A DNA stretch of 22,187 nucleotides from Jimgerdemannia flammicorona. Lineage: Eukaryota; Mucoromycota; Endogonomycetes; Endogonales; Endogonaceae. Positions 8,504-18,360 of the stretch are shown here, piece by piece. The stretch spans positions 1-22,187 of the forward strand of contig RBNI01001492.1 in assembly GCA_003990745.1 (NCBI GenBank). Reading direction: 5' to 3'. Within the stretch, counting starts at the first letter, position 1. Each line of letters starts with the position of its first letter. The notes below the pieces were generated by a model. The model ran no database searches and had not been told where the DNA came from. It saw only the letters and a list, made by a program, of their open reading frames with translations. A program made the position numbers and the translations under genes.

Positions 8504-10489
8504 TTGGGCGAACGGGATTTCGCCGGGGGTCGTGGTGTGGTAGACGGTATGCTGGATGGCACAGGAAGTCAGCAATCGTTTCTCGAGGCATTGGATGGGC
8601 GGAGTGGGGATGCTCAAGGAGAGAGTTACTGATTGAGATTTTACACTCTTGCCACCGAGAATTGGCAATGTGTTAATCTATTTGTTGACATTCTTATTGT
8701 GATTTACGCGATACTCGTTTCATATGTTTATATGTATATATTGCTTGCAGAAATCTAGATGTTGGTATGAATTGTTTATAGGTAGGACTTGCATACTTGA
8801 TGCCGTAGTTTGCACGAAGGAATAGTAGAAATTGTACATCAAGGCAAAGCTTAGTAACGGAAGAATTGCTCCCTGTCATAATACAGGGGAAAACGCGAGG
8901 TATTCAATATAATGTATCTTGCTCGTTGACATACAGCACATCTCAGAATTCTGCATTGCTTTTCTTTTCACTCCGCTGATCACGTTGCCACGATACCAGC
9001 AATGTGAGAGTTGCCGATAACCCAGGTAAGAGATAAGTTCATCTATGCAAAGGCTGGGTGAGAGCAAACATTTCAACTTCGTCAACAAAAGGGAAAAAAA
9101 TAAACTTACGTTCACCTCTTTATCCTCATCGTTTTGCTTCCTTCTGTCAGTCACGAAGTTTCGTATTGCTGGTAAGTGATGTTCGTGTCTTCAGAGCAAG
9201 TTTTTTTTTTTTTGGATACATTTGTCATAGCATGATACGGCTTCGCTCTCAGCTTTTTGCTACATATGAGAAAATTGTGAAAATTCGTGTCGAGGTCTAA
9301 ATAGAAGAAAGGTATACTCACCGCACCCAGTCTTTCGCGCAAGGCCAGCTCCTCGAGATAATGTGAATATTCCCATATTTCGTTCGAAGATGAAATTTTT
9401 CCGATAATGGTGAGAGAATAAAAAAGTGTTAGAAACATGTTCATCGATACAAATGTGTGTAAGATTGACTGGATCAATCTTTAGTCTGCCGCGCAGGCAA
9501 ATATGCCTGCAGGGGGTGGCAACACTTGGAACAAGGTTTTCATTCATCCAATCGGAAGCAGATAGGATGGAACTTTGCCAGTAGCCTTCGAGCGCGTCGA
9601 TTAGCTTCATCTTCTTTAGAACGACCTTTTCGCTTCCATCGTCTCCTCTGTCAACTCTCATTATATCACCGCTGGTTCTTCTTAAAGCCGCCAGAGTTAT
9701 AAAAGGGAACGCACGCTTGAAGCTCGGGAAGAACACGTCTCACGTCATCTGATTTATTAAAGTCGGTTAAAGGATCGCGGTCGCGGATTGCTGCGTATAG
9801 CTGGCGGTTTGGATCTGCTCATACCCCTCCTCCTTATTTCTTTTCCCACAGTTTGAGAGGGTCCGGGAGATCATAGTGGTTTGGGTCGTGGTGGATTTTC
9901 GGAGAGGGTGCAGATTGTCTGGAAAAGATTCGGTATGGTTAGTGGTGAAAGCCGATTGGGAAGGTCGTGGTGGATATAAAAGAGTGCGAAACTTTATTGA
10001 TGAAGACGAGAGGGTCGGAAGGATTAGAAAGGGGTAGAGAGTTGTGCTGCTGTGGAGCGTCACTGATGGGCTGGTATCCACTCTGTCCATCATATTTAAG
10101 TATGCATGTTAATTTCCGTTGGACACGAGGTCTGATTTACTCATGCACACACTCCCTCTCAACACGTGGGCAGGCCAATACATCTCTTCTTTCCGTTGCT
10201 ATGTTTTAGCCCGCTCAATCGATCTGGTCAGGAAGTCGGCCATATTCTGTAGGTACCCTGATAGTAAGCTGTGCTTCCAAAATCCACAGAAACGAGTTCG
10301 TCGGCATTCGTTATGACATGGAGAGAGCATTGAAATTAGATATGTACAGACCCAGTATAGAATATTACGTAACATCCGCTCTTAAGCACTATTTGATTCT
10401 GCATATTCCAGGGAGACGTGATTTGTGTCATCCAATATTGGGTATTCTCCAGCAGGTCTCGCTCGTATCTCTCTAGCGCCCGTCCCGTC
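8504..10489. other. Long intergenic region, one weak gene candidate
   Basis: AT-rich around 8690-8880 and 9070-9300. Open frames are short and scattered on both strands. The only stretch with a coding flavour is on the minus strand near 9100-9445 and is listed separately. A T14 tract lies at 9200-9213. A CACGTG motif occurs near 10163, about 330 bp before the F-box gene. Confidence 0.55.
9150..9444 (-). CDS. Possible small membrane or secreted protein (weak)
   Basis: On the minus strand an ATG at 9444 opens a hydrophobic start (MNMFLTLFYSLTIIGK), which resembles a signal peptide or membrane anchor. It continues into a helical charged segment (SHYLEELALRERLGA) that ends exactly at a consensus donor (GTGAGT, from 9321 downwards). 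A candidate acceptor (CACTTACCAG) lies about 150 bp further, but the in-phase reading after it stops within six codons. The other frames after that acceptor (…TDRRKQNDEDKE…) would need a different junction. The second exon is therefore unresolved. It may equally be chance; no family is recognised. Confidence 0.2.
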
Positions 10490-11308
10490 ATGTTCTCCTC
10501 GCTCGCCCGACGCATCAGCCGCAACCTGTCCACCCGCAGGAACAATACGGCCCAACTGAAAGACATCAACACGAACTCCGCACTCCTGCGATCCCCACAG
10601 CTCCCCGCCGAGGTGGTGCACCGTGTGTTCCGCCACCTAGACATCTGGGACTCGAGCGACAGCCACGAGACCCGCTGTCTGCGGATGCGCGATCTGCTGG
10701 CTTGCTCCCTCGTCAGCCAGTCGTGGCACCGCGAAGCCCGCGCCTTCTTCCGCGATGACATGTTCACCGAGATCCACCTCTCCTGCGCCGCCCGCCAGGG
10801 CGATCACCTGCACTTTGTTGAGCTCCTCGCCGAATCCGACCGCCTTGGCCACGGCCACTGCATGCTCATCGAACGAGTAACAATCGAGCTCACGGATCAC
10901 CTGACAAGACCGCTCTACGATCGCCTCCAGGAAGACGCCCTCGTCACCCTCCTCGCACTGACTGGGCCGAGGTTTCGCGTGCTCAACATCCGGTTCATGC
11001 TGCGAGCGTCCGAACATAAGGCCGAGTTCCGGAGGTTCTTCGCACGGATCAAGCCGCTATGCGCGTCCGTCAGAGAGGTCGATTTGCGGTTCATGTTTGG
11101 TGATGTGGGGGACGGGTATGCTGGGTTGCCGGGGTTCCTTGAGAGCGTAGCAGGACATCTCGACGCGCTGAATTACCACCCCGATGTGAAGATGACGTGG
11201 CAGCTGAAAAAGGCGATCGGGAAGTGCAAGAGGAAGGGCGCGGACGTTTATACTCCGTTCATGAATTATTACAGTATGGCGAGGGGGTTACAGGATGCAA
11301 CCTTTTAA
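10490..11308 (+). CDS. F-box-like protein, intronless
   Basis: A single open frame gives 272 aa from the ATG at 10490; the frame is open further upstream but without an ATG. The start MFSSLARRISRNLS is basic. An F-box-like motif lies at about aa 37-85: LPAEVVHRVFRHLDIWD, a short acidic loop, then LLACSLVSQSWHREARAFFR. This is the L-P-E-[IV]-x-x-x-I[FV]-x-x-L … CxLVSxxW pattern common in basidiomycete F-box proteins, which recruit substrates to SCF ubiquitin ligases through Skp1. The remainder (TLLALTGPRFRVLNIRF, VREVDLRFMF) resembles degenerate leucine-rich strands. The C-terminus is basic (LKKAIGKCKRKG). It is GC-rich and well coded, shorter than typical family members (often 400-600 aa), so it may be a compact or C-terminally reduced copy. 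Confidence 0.75.
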   Translation: MFSSLARRISRNLSTRRNNTAQLKDINTNSALLRSPQLPAEVVHRVFRHLDIWDSSDSHETRCLRMRDLLACSLVSQSWHREARAFFRDDMFTEIHLSCAARQGDHLHFVELLAESDRLGHGHCMLIERVTIELTDHLTRPLYDRLQEDALVTLLALTGPRFRVLNIRFMLRASEHKAEFRRFFARIKPLCASVREVDLRFMFGDVGDGYAGLPGFLESVAGHLDALNYHPDVKMTWQLKKAIGKCKRKGADVYTPFMNYYSMARGLQDATF

Positions 11309-12521
11309 TAATTAGCGGGATCAGGGCCAGGATCCGTCGCACCATCATGAAAATATTGGTTTAGTTATCGAGCAAATCAATGTAAGTGTTAGCAGGCACC
11401 TCGCTCGTAGTAAACAACGTGCAAACGCTTAATATTAAAGTGGCCGGGGTTATAAACGATTTGCAGTAAGCAAAAACGATTAATGAAGAATACCTAGGGA
11501 TTTCCTTTGAACCCGGTTTTTAATTATTTCCGCAAGCCAAAACAACATTGCCACTGTCTATTAAGAGCATTCCGAGTGCTCGACTTGCTTGGAAATGAAA
11601 AGCACTAGCCTTCGTATTACGCAATCGAAGCCCGTTCCATTTGTTATGGCTATCTGACACGGAGAAACAGAATAGGCAGACGTAACAAAAAATTTGTTTT
11701 TTGTTTTTTGTTTTTTTTTTCCCTACATTCTTTTGCTCGAACTTCAAACTCCTATTATTATTTATCCATATGTACCTAAAACTATTAATTATCATTACTC
11801 ATGTCTTCCCATCTTTCCTTGCAACTTTCAACAGTTTTGAAAATTCCGTTCCTGCCCGTCTTAAAGCGGATAACATGGAGAGATATGTAGGTTACGGTGA
11901 TGACGGGAGAAGTAAGTGCATAAATTGTAGAGGATCAGCTGCCTCCATTTGCTTAATGACTTTCTGAACACAATTATGAATTACCTCAATTTCTAACCAG
12001 TGACGTCACAAAATCAAGGCAGATGTGGGTCAAGTACCCACCACCTCGCGTATGATGAAAGGTCCTCTTCCCTACTTCGAGATATCTCAAAGGTACGGTG
12101 TCCATCCGGCTTACGGATTACATCATGAAAAGAGTAGCGGAAAGAAATCATCGAGGAATGAACCCCCCCCCGGAGACTATGCCAGACGACACCCCCCCGA
12201 ATTTAGTACATCCATACTTCTTTATCGCCAAACATCCATCCGTCGCCAGAGAGTATCGATCTTGTCATTCGAGGAATTGATGGCAGGATGGAATTGTGAT
12301 AGGATACTATGAGGGAAACCAACTAAATGGTTGTTGGTGCCATGCAGATGGGATGTCGATTGCGGATGGCAAGTTGGGACTGGCGAAATGAGACGATGTT
12401 TCAAACATAGGAATGGAGCGAGGATCAATATACACTGTTGCGTGTGGTAATTGTTACCCACATGAAACTGACCACTTCTTTTGCAACTTTGTCATTATTT
12501 TATTAGGAGTAAAATATAACC
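11309..12521. other. Intergenic region between the F-box gene and RPL17
   Basis: AT-rich with T tracts near 11699-11720. TGACGTCA, a CRE/ATF-type palindrome, is at 12001-12008, over 500 bp from RPL17, so its relevance is doubtful. C-runs occur near 12165 and 12193. No convincing frame. The last ~60 bp before the RPL17 ATG are T/A-rich, as expected of a 5' UTR. Confidence 0.55.
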
Positions 12522-13837
12522 ATGGTGAGATACGCTGCTACTCCGGCCAATTCTGCAAAGTGTGAGTTCTCGGATGCCCTCCGGTCTTTAGGGCTGCTTC
12601 TGGGTCTGGGGTGGTGGAGTGGGAGTGCGAGATGGACCGTTGGGGACATGGGGACATGGGGACGTGTGGAATTGCTGCCGGTGGGCAGTCACTTTACTCT
12701 GGGTTGTTGCTTGTCGTAGTTGGTTGGTGAACCGGAGTTCGCTTGGATCGAGAGTACGTGTTGAATGACTTCTCCTGTTCTGACTAACGGTATGCCTTTC
12801 TTTACTCCAGCTTCCAAGTCCCGCGGTTCCTATCTCCGTGTTCATGTAAGTAGGCACGCTTCGCCGCTTTCTAAAGGTCTGTAGAAATCCTCTATCCGAC
12901 ATTAGATCTGATATTCCCTCTTGCCGCACACTCAACCACCAGTTCAAGAATACCCGCGAGGTTGCCGCCGCCATCACCGGCCTGAAGCTTAGCAAGGCCC
13001 TGACCTATCTCGCCGACGTCAAGGAGCACAAGCAGGCCATCCCCTTCCGGAGGTTCAAGGGTGGCGTGGGCCGCACCGCCCAGGCTAAGCCCTTTGGCGT
13101 TACACAAGCTCGCTGGCCTGCCAAGTCCGCCGAGTTCGTGCTGGGCTTGCTGAAGAACGCCGAGAGCAACGCTGAGGTGGGTAGGACGCGTATTCGGTTT
13201 CTGGGTTTGTATACGAGCGGTGTGGTGGAATGGGGTGGGTGAAATGGGGCGGGTGAAATGGGGCGGGAGGATTGATGTGGGCGGGCGAAGGACGCCAAGG
13301 TGGGAGGTCGCAGCGTGGGAAAAGTTAAAGGGCTGGGGGAGACTGCGGGAATATCGTGATAAATTTGGTTTTGGGGAAAAGGTGGCTCGATGTTTTCTCG
13401 GTCGATTATGGAAAGGGGACATCATGTGGGTTTGGAGGAAATAGACTGGCTCTAAGTATGATCTCCGTGTTTGCAATCTTCCAGGTCAAGGGTCTTAATG
13501 TCGATGAGCTGTATATTAGCCACATCGTCGTTAACCAGGCCCCCAAGCAGCGCCGCAGGACGTACCGTGCCCACGGTCGTATGTATGTATTTTTTCTTTC
13601 TGCACATGGTATCTTTGCTACTGTCTCAGTTTTGTTCGTCATGGTTCTCACATTCCACTTCCAACCACATCTCCACCTTTCAGCAACCCCTACATGAGCT
13701 CCCCCTGCCACATTGAGGTCATCCTCTCCGAGGCCGACTCGACTGTCAAGCGCGAGGACGACGGCAAGAAGGTGGCCCGTCTCAACGTCCGCCAGGTGGC
13801 CCGCAATGCCCGCAAGGCCCGCCTCACCCGCGCCTAA
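12522..13837 (+). CDS. RPL17: 60S ribosomal protein L17 (uL22)
   Basis: Universal ribosomal protein of the large subunit; it lines the nascent-peptide exit tunnel. Five exons fit in phase: 12522-12561, 12811-12845, 12943-13176, 13485-13582, 13684-13837; 186 aa, the usual length for eukaryotic uL22. Recognisable segments: MVRYAATP at the start, [91 protein letters not shown], and a basic tail ending in Arg-Ala. The ATG is in CCATGG context. Introns are 249, 97, 308 and 101 nt. Intron 1 has three GGGGACAT/GT units (12642-12665) and intron 3 a GGGTGAAATGGGGC tandem (about 13235-13265). Introns of ribosomal protein genes often host snoRNAs, but I could not identify C/D or H/ACA boxes. Confidence 0.97.
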
Positions 13838-13892
13838 GTGTGTCTGAGGTGGTGTCTGTGTATGTGCCGTGCTTTCCGTGAATCCTGCCGAT

Positions 13893-13908
13893 GAAAATAA
13901 TAAAAAAG
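13893..13908 (+). terminator. Likely poly(A) positioning element of RPL17
   Basis: An A-rich element containing AATAATAAAAAA lies about 60 bp after the stop codon, in a suitable place for cleavage and polyadenylation. Assigned by motif and position only. Confidence 0.35.
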
Positions 13909-14314
13909 ACGTTGGGTGCTTTGACTTCCCCTGCTCTGATAAATGTGGATTCACGCCGTTGGTATGAGGACTTGGGCATACGATTTGAAATGTTAGGATG
14001 GATGGATTGCGGGGCGGAGGATGAGATGTATGAAGGGGGGCGAATGAGGTGGAATCGTGGTTGAATATATCAAGAGAAAATCGACAGGCATCGCCGGGCC
14101 TGGAATCGACACGGGTGCATACGGAAAATAAAATAAAGAACGTGTCCCAGACCCGATGTCATGACTTTAATGCTCTTGTTTGCACATTTCGATTCAAGCC
14201 AAACTGCACGTGCTTCGAAACGTGTCGGGCATCCTGAGAGGCGATAATCATTATTGGCTTCTTTTTTCCTGTCGTCCCAAGCAAGATCGTTGCTAGTCCG
14301 GGCCGGAGATTCTA

Positions 14315-14338
14315 TTTTTTTTTTTAAAAAAAAAAAAA
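14315..14338. repeat. T11-A13 homopolymer switch
   Basis: A run of 11 T passes directly into 13 A, making a perfect self-complementary tract. A similar T13-A10 switch is inside an intron at 17063-17085. Confidence 0.85.
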
Positions 14339-14530
14339 TTGAACCGAACCAATCGCACAATATTCTATTCGAAGAGTGAGATGCATATCTTCATAGCGGG
14401 CCACCTCCGATTACAGCGTCAACTCGTCGGATCACCTCATACATTATGCATGTCCAATGCCCAGATTTATGTCGCAGCCCTAGAAGCACGTAGCTCTATA
14501 ATCAATAACTCTATGGCTCATGTGTTTTGT

Positions 14531-14950
14531 AAGTGATTGCTCCGAAGATCACTTTGTCAAATTAGTTTTTTTTTGTAGTTCGGTTCAGTATAAATAAATA
14601 AGAAATAAGTAAAACAATTATTAAGATAGAAGAAAGTAATAATATTATATATTTATAACAAAGATGATTTTATAGTTTAATAATAATTGAGAACCATTGA
14701 TCTTCAAATCAAATAATAAAATATAAGATAATTAATATTACAATAGTTGAAATATATAAAAAATTGCCCTACTAAATAAAATATGAATTAGATCTGTAGT
14801 AAAAGATTTAAATATTTATAATGAATAATCTCTAAAAACTGAAATGAATAGAAACAGTCTTAAATATGATATATATATAAAATGCAACTACAATTGATAA
14901 CTTGATATACATATATATATTATATAAGCAATCACTTCAAAAGATCACTT
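14531..14950. repeat. AT-rich block bordered by short inverted and direct repeats
   Basis: AAGTGATTGCT at 14531-14541 has its exact reverse complement AGCAATCACTT at 14927-14937. AAGATCACTT occurs at 14545-14554 and again in the same direction at 14941-14950. Between them is about 80% AT sequence without genes. This could be a degenerate MITE-like or foldback element, but the terminal match is only 11 bp and no target-site duplication was established. Confidence 0.4.
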
Positions 14951-15645
14951 GATCATACCAGTTTATTTATTTATCCTTATTGAAGTTGTATAAATATCTG
15001 TTCATTCTACATGAATAAAACCAAGAGGTATTAATAGCTTCGCTAGTTTTATAAGAGCACAAAGTTGTTTTCCAAACAAAGAGGACCAAATGCGCGGAAT
15101 GTAATTACATCTTTTACCGATTTGGCTGTTTCATGTAAGCTACGGGCATATCTGTGGGAGCAGAATAAAAACATATGCCGAGCACTCCACGGCCAGTATC
15201 GAGGCAAAGCTGCTTGACATAATTACGACAGAAAAAAAAAACCAGGAGTTTCTATTGCGGTTTGATAGGTCACACATTTCAGGCAAGCAGGTTACATGTA
15301 CAACGTGGTTATCATTCTCCCTGTTCTCCCTGGTGCAGCATGCATATGTAATCCCATGGATCTCAGATAGGGTTATTTGTGACTGGTTGGTGGCACGGCG
15401 TGGGCGTGTAGCGAGGGGCTTGGGAGGGTCCGTCGCTTCGTCGCTTCGATCCCGGATGTCCGAGACATTTAACGTGCCAAATTCTCAGATTGGAGGCTAT
15501 TTTAAATTCAAAAGCGAATGACGAAATTGAAATGGGATTGCAATGAGGCCAGGGCAATACTGGTCTAGTGGATGTTGTGGATGGTTTAACTAGGTAGCTG
15601 AGCGAGGCATAGGCAATGTATGGGAGAGTCTGACATCAGGCACGA

Positions 15646-15653
15646 ATATAAAT
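15646..15653 (+). promoter_or_regulatory. Candidate TATA box of the substrate-binding-like gene
   Basis: TATAAATA followed by AAATAAAAG lies 170 bp before the ATG at 15823, leaving room for a 5' UTR of about 140 nt. A motif-only assignment. Confidence 0.35.
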
Positions 15654-15822
15654 AAAATAAAAGGGAGGTGTTGGTAGGTGCAGAGTTGGTGCTGTGAATC
15701 GGGAACTTCTATTTTTGGTTGGTGGGGCTTAGTCCTCTCGACGTAATAAAAATTCCCGCTGGACTGCCTTCGCCCCTTTCATTTTCTTTCCCTTGGACAC
15801 ACACGTCTCCATACCCACAACA

Positions 15823-18360
15823 ATGAGGAAGCCATCCTCCTTCAAGAGCCTCATGTCACTGCTGCTACTGGGCGCCCTATTGCTCAACACAGCAAACGCC
15901 CAGGTCTCTCCCACCGCGGGCCCCGTGGCGACCAGCGCCGCGCAACCGACGGCTACTGTCGTTGCCACCCCCGCTGCTTCCACCCCTGCTGCTTCCGCCC
16001 CCGCTACTTCCGCCCCCGCGTCGAATTCGGCCCTCGTTTCTTCCCCAGTTAGTGACAGTAACAGTATATCGGCCTCCTCCGCTGTGAGCCAGTTGCCTTC
16101 TGCGACGACTTCCCAGGCGCCTGTCGGGACGGGTTGCCTTGATGCCGACTTTAATACGGTTACTGACTTCTTCCCGGACAAATTGCAACTGAGTGAGTAT
16201 CAGAATTGTTGCATGGATCATTAGATTTGAGGTGTCGACAAACAATTGAAAGTTTATGAGCATTTTGAGAATAAGAGACCATAAGAGCGGTGGATAACAT
16301 TCAACCCTAAACACATAGTCAAGTTTGCCAAGAAACACAACGCAATCCGCCCAAAATTCCTGACTAAACCTCAATTTTCACTTGTGGCACCTAATAGACG
16401 GCTCCAGTGGCTTCAAGGTGCAGTATCAAAAATTCTATAAGATCATCAACAATCTCAAGTCGGGAGAGTTTTACTTGCTCTACTGCTCCCGGTCGGCCCC
16501 CAATGTCTCCTTTCCTGTCAAGGGCTTGGTTCAAATTCCGGTCACGAATGCCGCCGCTCTGGACATTAACACGATCGGTTTCCTAGACGTAAGTATTTGT
16601 GTTATCAGTCATATTAGGTCGCATCTTGTTTAATTTCGAGGGGACAAAAGCAAATCTTTATTCCAGTCATGCCAGAAGTTCATATGGGTCTCCGAGATTT
16701 CTAACCCCCCCTTCCCTCTCCCCCCTCCCCCCCCCCAAAAAAAAAAGTTGCTCGGCAAGAGCAGCTCGCTTAAATATATCTCGGATCCCAAGAACGTGAC
16801 CTCCCCGTGCATCTCGCAAACCCTCACGACGTTCAGCAGTTCGGTCACTGATGCCGATGTTATCTTCTCGAATAAGGCCGAGCCTAATGACAAGCGCTAC
16901 GTGACCATTTCCATTGACGACACCATGACCCCGTTGCAGGTGCGGATTTTTTTTTCTTTTCTTCTCCCGCTTGTTCGAGGGACGGATGCGTACATTCTGG
17001 CGCCACTGCGGTGAATGGGTGTTACAGCTTTTCCCCTTTATCATAAAGGTTGACATTTTTTCTTTTTTTTTTTTTAAAAAAAAAACCTTAACGCGCAATA
17101 GAAAGCAGAGTGGATCAAGTTTTACGGTCTATTTTTCAACCTAGAAAAGCAGTCCGAAGACATCTACAATAATGTGGTGAGCCAGTACAATTGTCACCAG
17201 CAGAACATGCAGAAAGCGGAGATCAGCAACAGGCGCAATATCTCGTGGATCGGGTGGGACCCCAACGGCCCGGCCTTCAATTACAAGACCGATGCCGACA
17301 TTTACTACAAGCAGCTGACTCAGGACGCCGGTATGTAGTTTCAAATGTGCGAACCATAGAAGCCATGCATCATGTCACATCCCAAATTTTGAAAGTTTAC
17401 CATCTGACGCTTCCTCACGGACAACCACCCCAGGCGCCATCTTCACCATCCCCTCGAGCAACACGCTCTACCGCATCTATACTAACGACACTCTGCGAGG
17501 GCAACTCCAGAACGCGTCGCATGTGATCGACCTGACTCCCTTCTCTCAAGCGGATGCCAGCAATATTAAGTCATGGCTCTCGCTTACCGGCTATAGCTTT
17601 AGCCAGGTCAATGCATCTGACTACACTGCCATGACTAACGCCCTGACGAACGCCGGAAACTACATCAACGACCCGCAGGCTCCGCCCTTCATGAGATACA
17701 AGAGGTTGTGGAGGTTGGATTACGAGGCGAACACGAATGGCATTGCGGGTACGTCTGTTCAACGATGTTTTTGAGGTCGTTTTTTTTTTTTTTTTTTTTT
17801 GTTTTTTTTTCCTATCTCCGTGGCATCGACACGAACTGACTCTCCAACCCTCACTTTCATCTTCAGACTACACCAACCGCGGTGTGGCGCGTCCCGACCT
17901 CGTCCTCCAAGACTTGATCGCTATCCAGTTCCCCACCTACCAGTCCTGGACACGTGACTTCTTGCGCAACTTCTCCTCGGAGTCTCTACTTACTCCCAGC
18001 GCCTCCTCTTATGGCTGCGGTAGCTCCAATTTCGGCTCGTGCGCGGCACAAAACTTCAAGGATGGTGGGGCCGATAATCCATTTATCACGAACACCGTGA
18101 CCCCGGGCGAACTTAGCACAGAGGCTAAGATCGGGCTGGGCACTGCCGGCGGCCTCATCGGGCTCGCCTTCCTCGCCGGCACCTTCGTCGCCTTCCGCAG
18201 GAGAATGAAGGACAAAAACACTAGGCAGTTTGCCCCTCTGGGTCAGTCGGAAGCGTTCGAGATGCCCAGGGGCGGTGAAGCCATCTACGATGATCCTTCC
18301 GCCGAACCGGCGAGGGCTGGCAGGTTTGGCGGTGGGAGAGGAGGGGATTTAGACGATTGA
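15823..18360 (+). CDS. Secreted, membrane-anchored protein resembling periplasmic substrate-binding proteins
   Basis: Six exons fit in phase: 15823-16192, 16398-16588, 16748-16939, 17102-17330, 17434-17748, 17867-18360; 596 aa. A signal peptide is clear (MRKPSSFKSL, then LLLLGALLLNTANA, cleavage likely after A26). Next is an Ala/Ser/Thr/Pro-rich linker (about 27-100), probably O-glycosylated. From about aa 104 the pattern GCLDADFNTVTDFFPDKLQL, FKVQYQKFYKII, YLLYC, GLVQIPVTNAAALD, FLDLLGKSSSLKYIS and VTSPC resembles the N-lobe of class III substrate-binding proteins (BtuF/FepB/TroA type, bind siderophores, haem or cobalamin). The second lobe has several N-glycosylation sequons (NISW, NDT, NAS, NFSS). 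One membrane helix is at about aa 521-542 (IGLGTAGGLIGLAFLAGTF), followed by RRRMKDK and a 54-residue cytoplasmic tail. The predicted topology is type I. A ligand is not assignable. Exon 3 starts right after a C10-A10 tract, an odd acceptor (AAAAAG). Confidence 0.82.
17063..17085. repeat. Intronic T13-A10 homopolymer switch
   Basis: Lies inside the third intron of the substrate-binding-like gene, about 15 bp before the acceptor at 17101. In the transcript it could form a U-A hairpin near the polypyrimidine region. Confidence 0.85.
17780..17800 (+). repeat. Intronic poly-T tract
   Basis: A T21 run, one G, then T9, within the fifth intron of the substrate-binding-like gene. It probably acts as, or is tolerated as, an oversized polypyrimidine region about 65 bp before the acceptor. 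Confidence 0.85.

Larger units (their letters stand above)
13838..15822. other. Gene-free region with a strongly AT-rich core
   Basis: After the RPL17 3' UTR no gene is supported for about 2 kb. A T11-A13 palindrome is at 14315-14338. About 14555-15050 is extremely AT-rich (TATATA, AATAAT runs), unlike flanking DNA, and stops occur in all frames. The final 170 bp form the promoter of the next gene. Confidence 0.6.

Noticed and set aside
9260..9736. 158-aa minus-strand open frame
   Set aside because: There is no domain and no splice linkage, and composition is irregular. The overlapping alternative frame at 9322-9444 looks better, though still weak.
12001..12008. TGACGTCA (CRE) as the RPL17 regulator
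   Set aside because: It is a perfect palindrome but lies over 500 bp upstream, and a single 8-mer is weak evidence.
12562..13484. snoRNA inside RPL17 introns
   Set aside because: I looked for C (RUGAUGA) and D (CUGA) boxes. Isolated partial matches exist (a TGATG near 13273 and a CTGA near 12780 that is part of the branch site), but no paired set with a terminal stem.
13406..13954. 182-aa minus-strand open frame over the RPL17 3' half
   Set aside because: It is antisense to certain RPL17 exons 4-5 and runs through their introns, with no family resemblance.
16527..16541. tRNA B-box-like motif GGTTCAAATTCC
   Set aside because: It lies in exon 2 of the substrate-binding-like gene, where it encodes LVQIP. 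No A box or cloverleaf was found around it.
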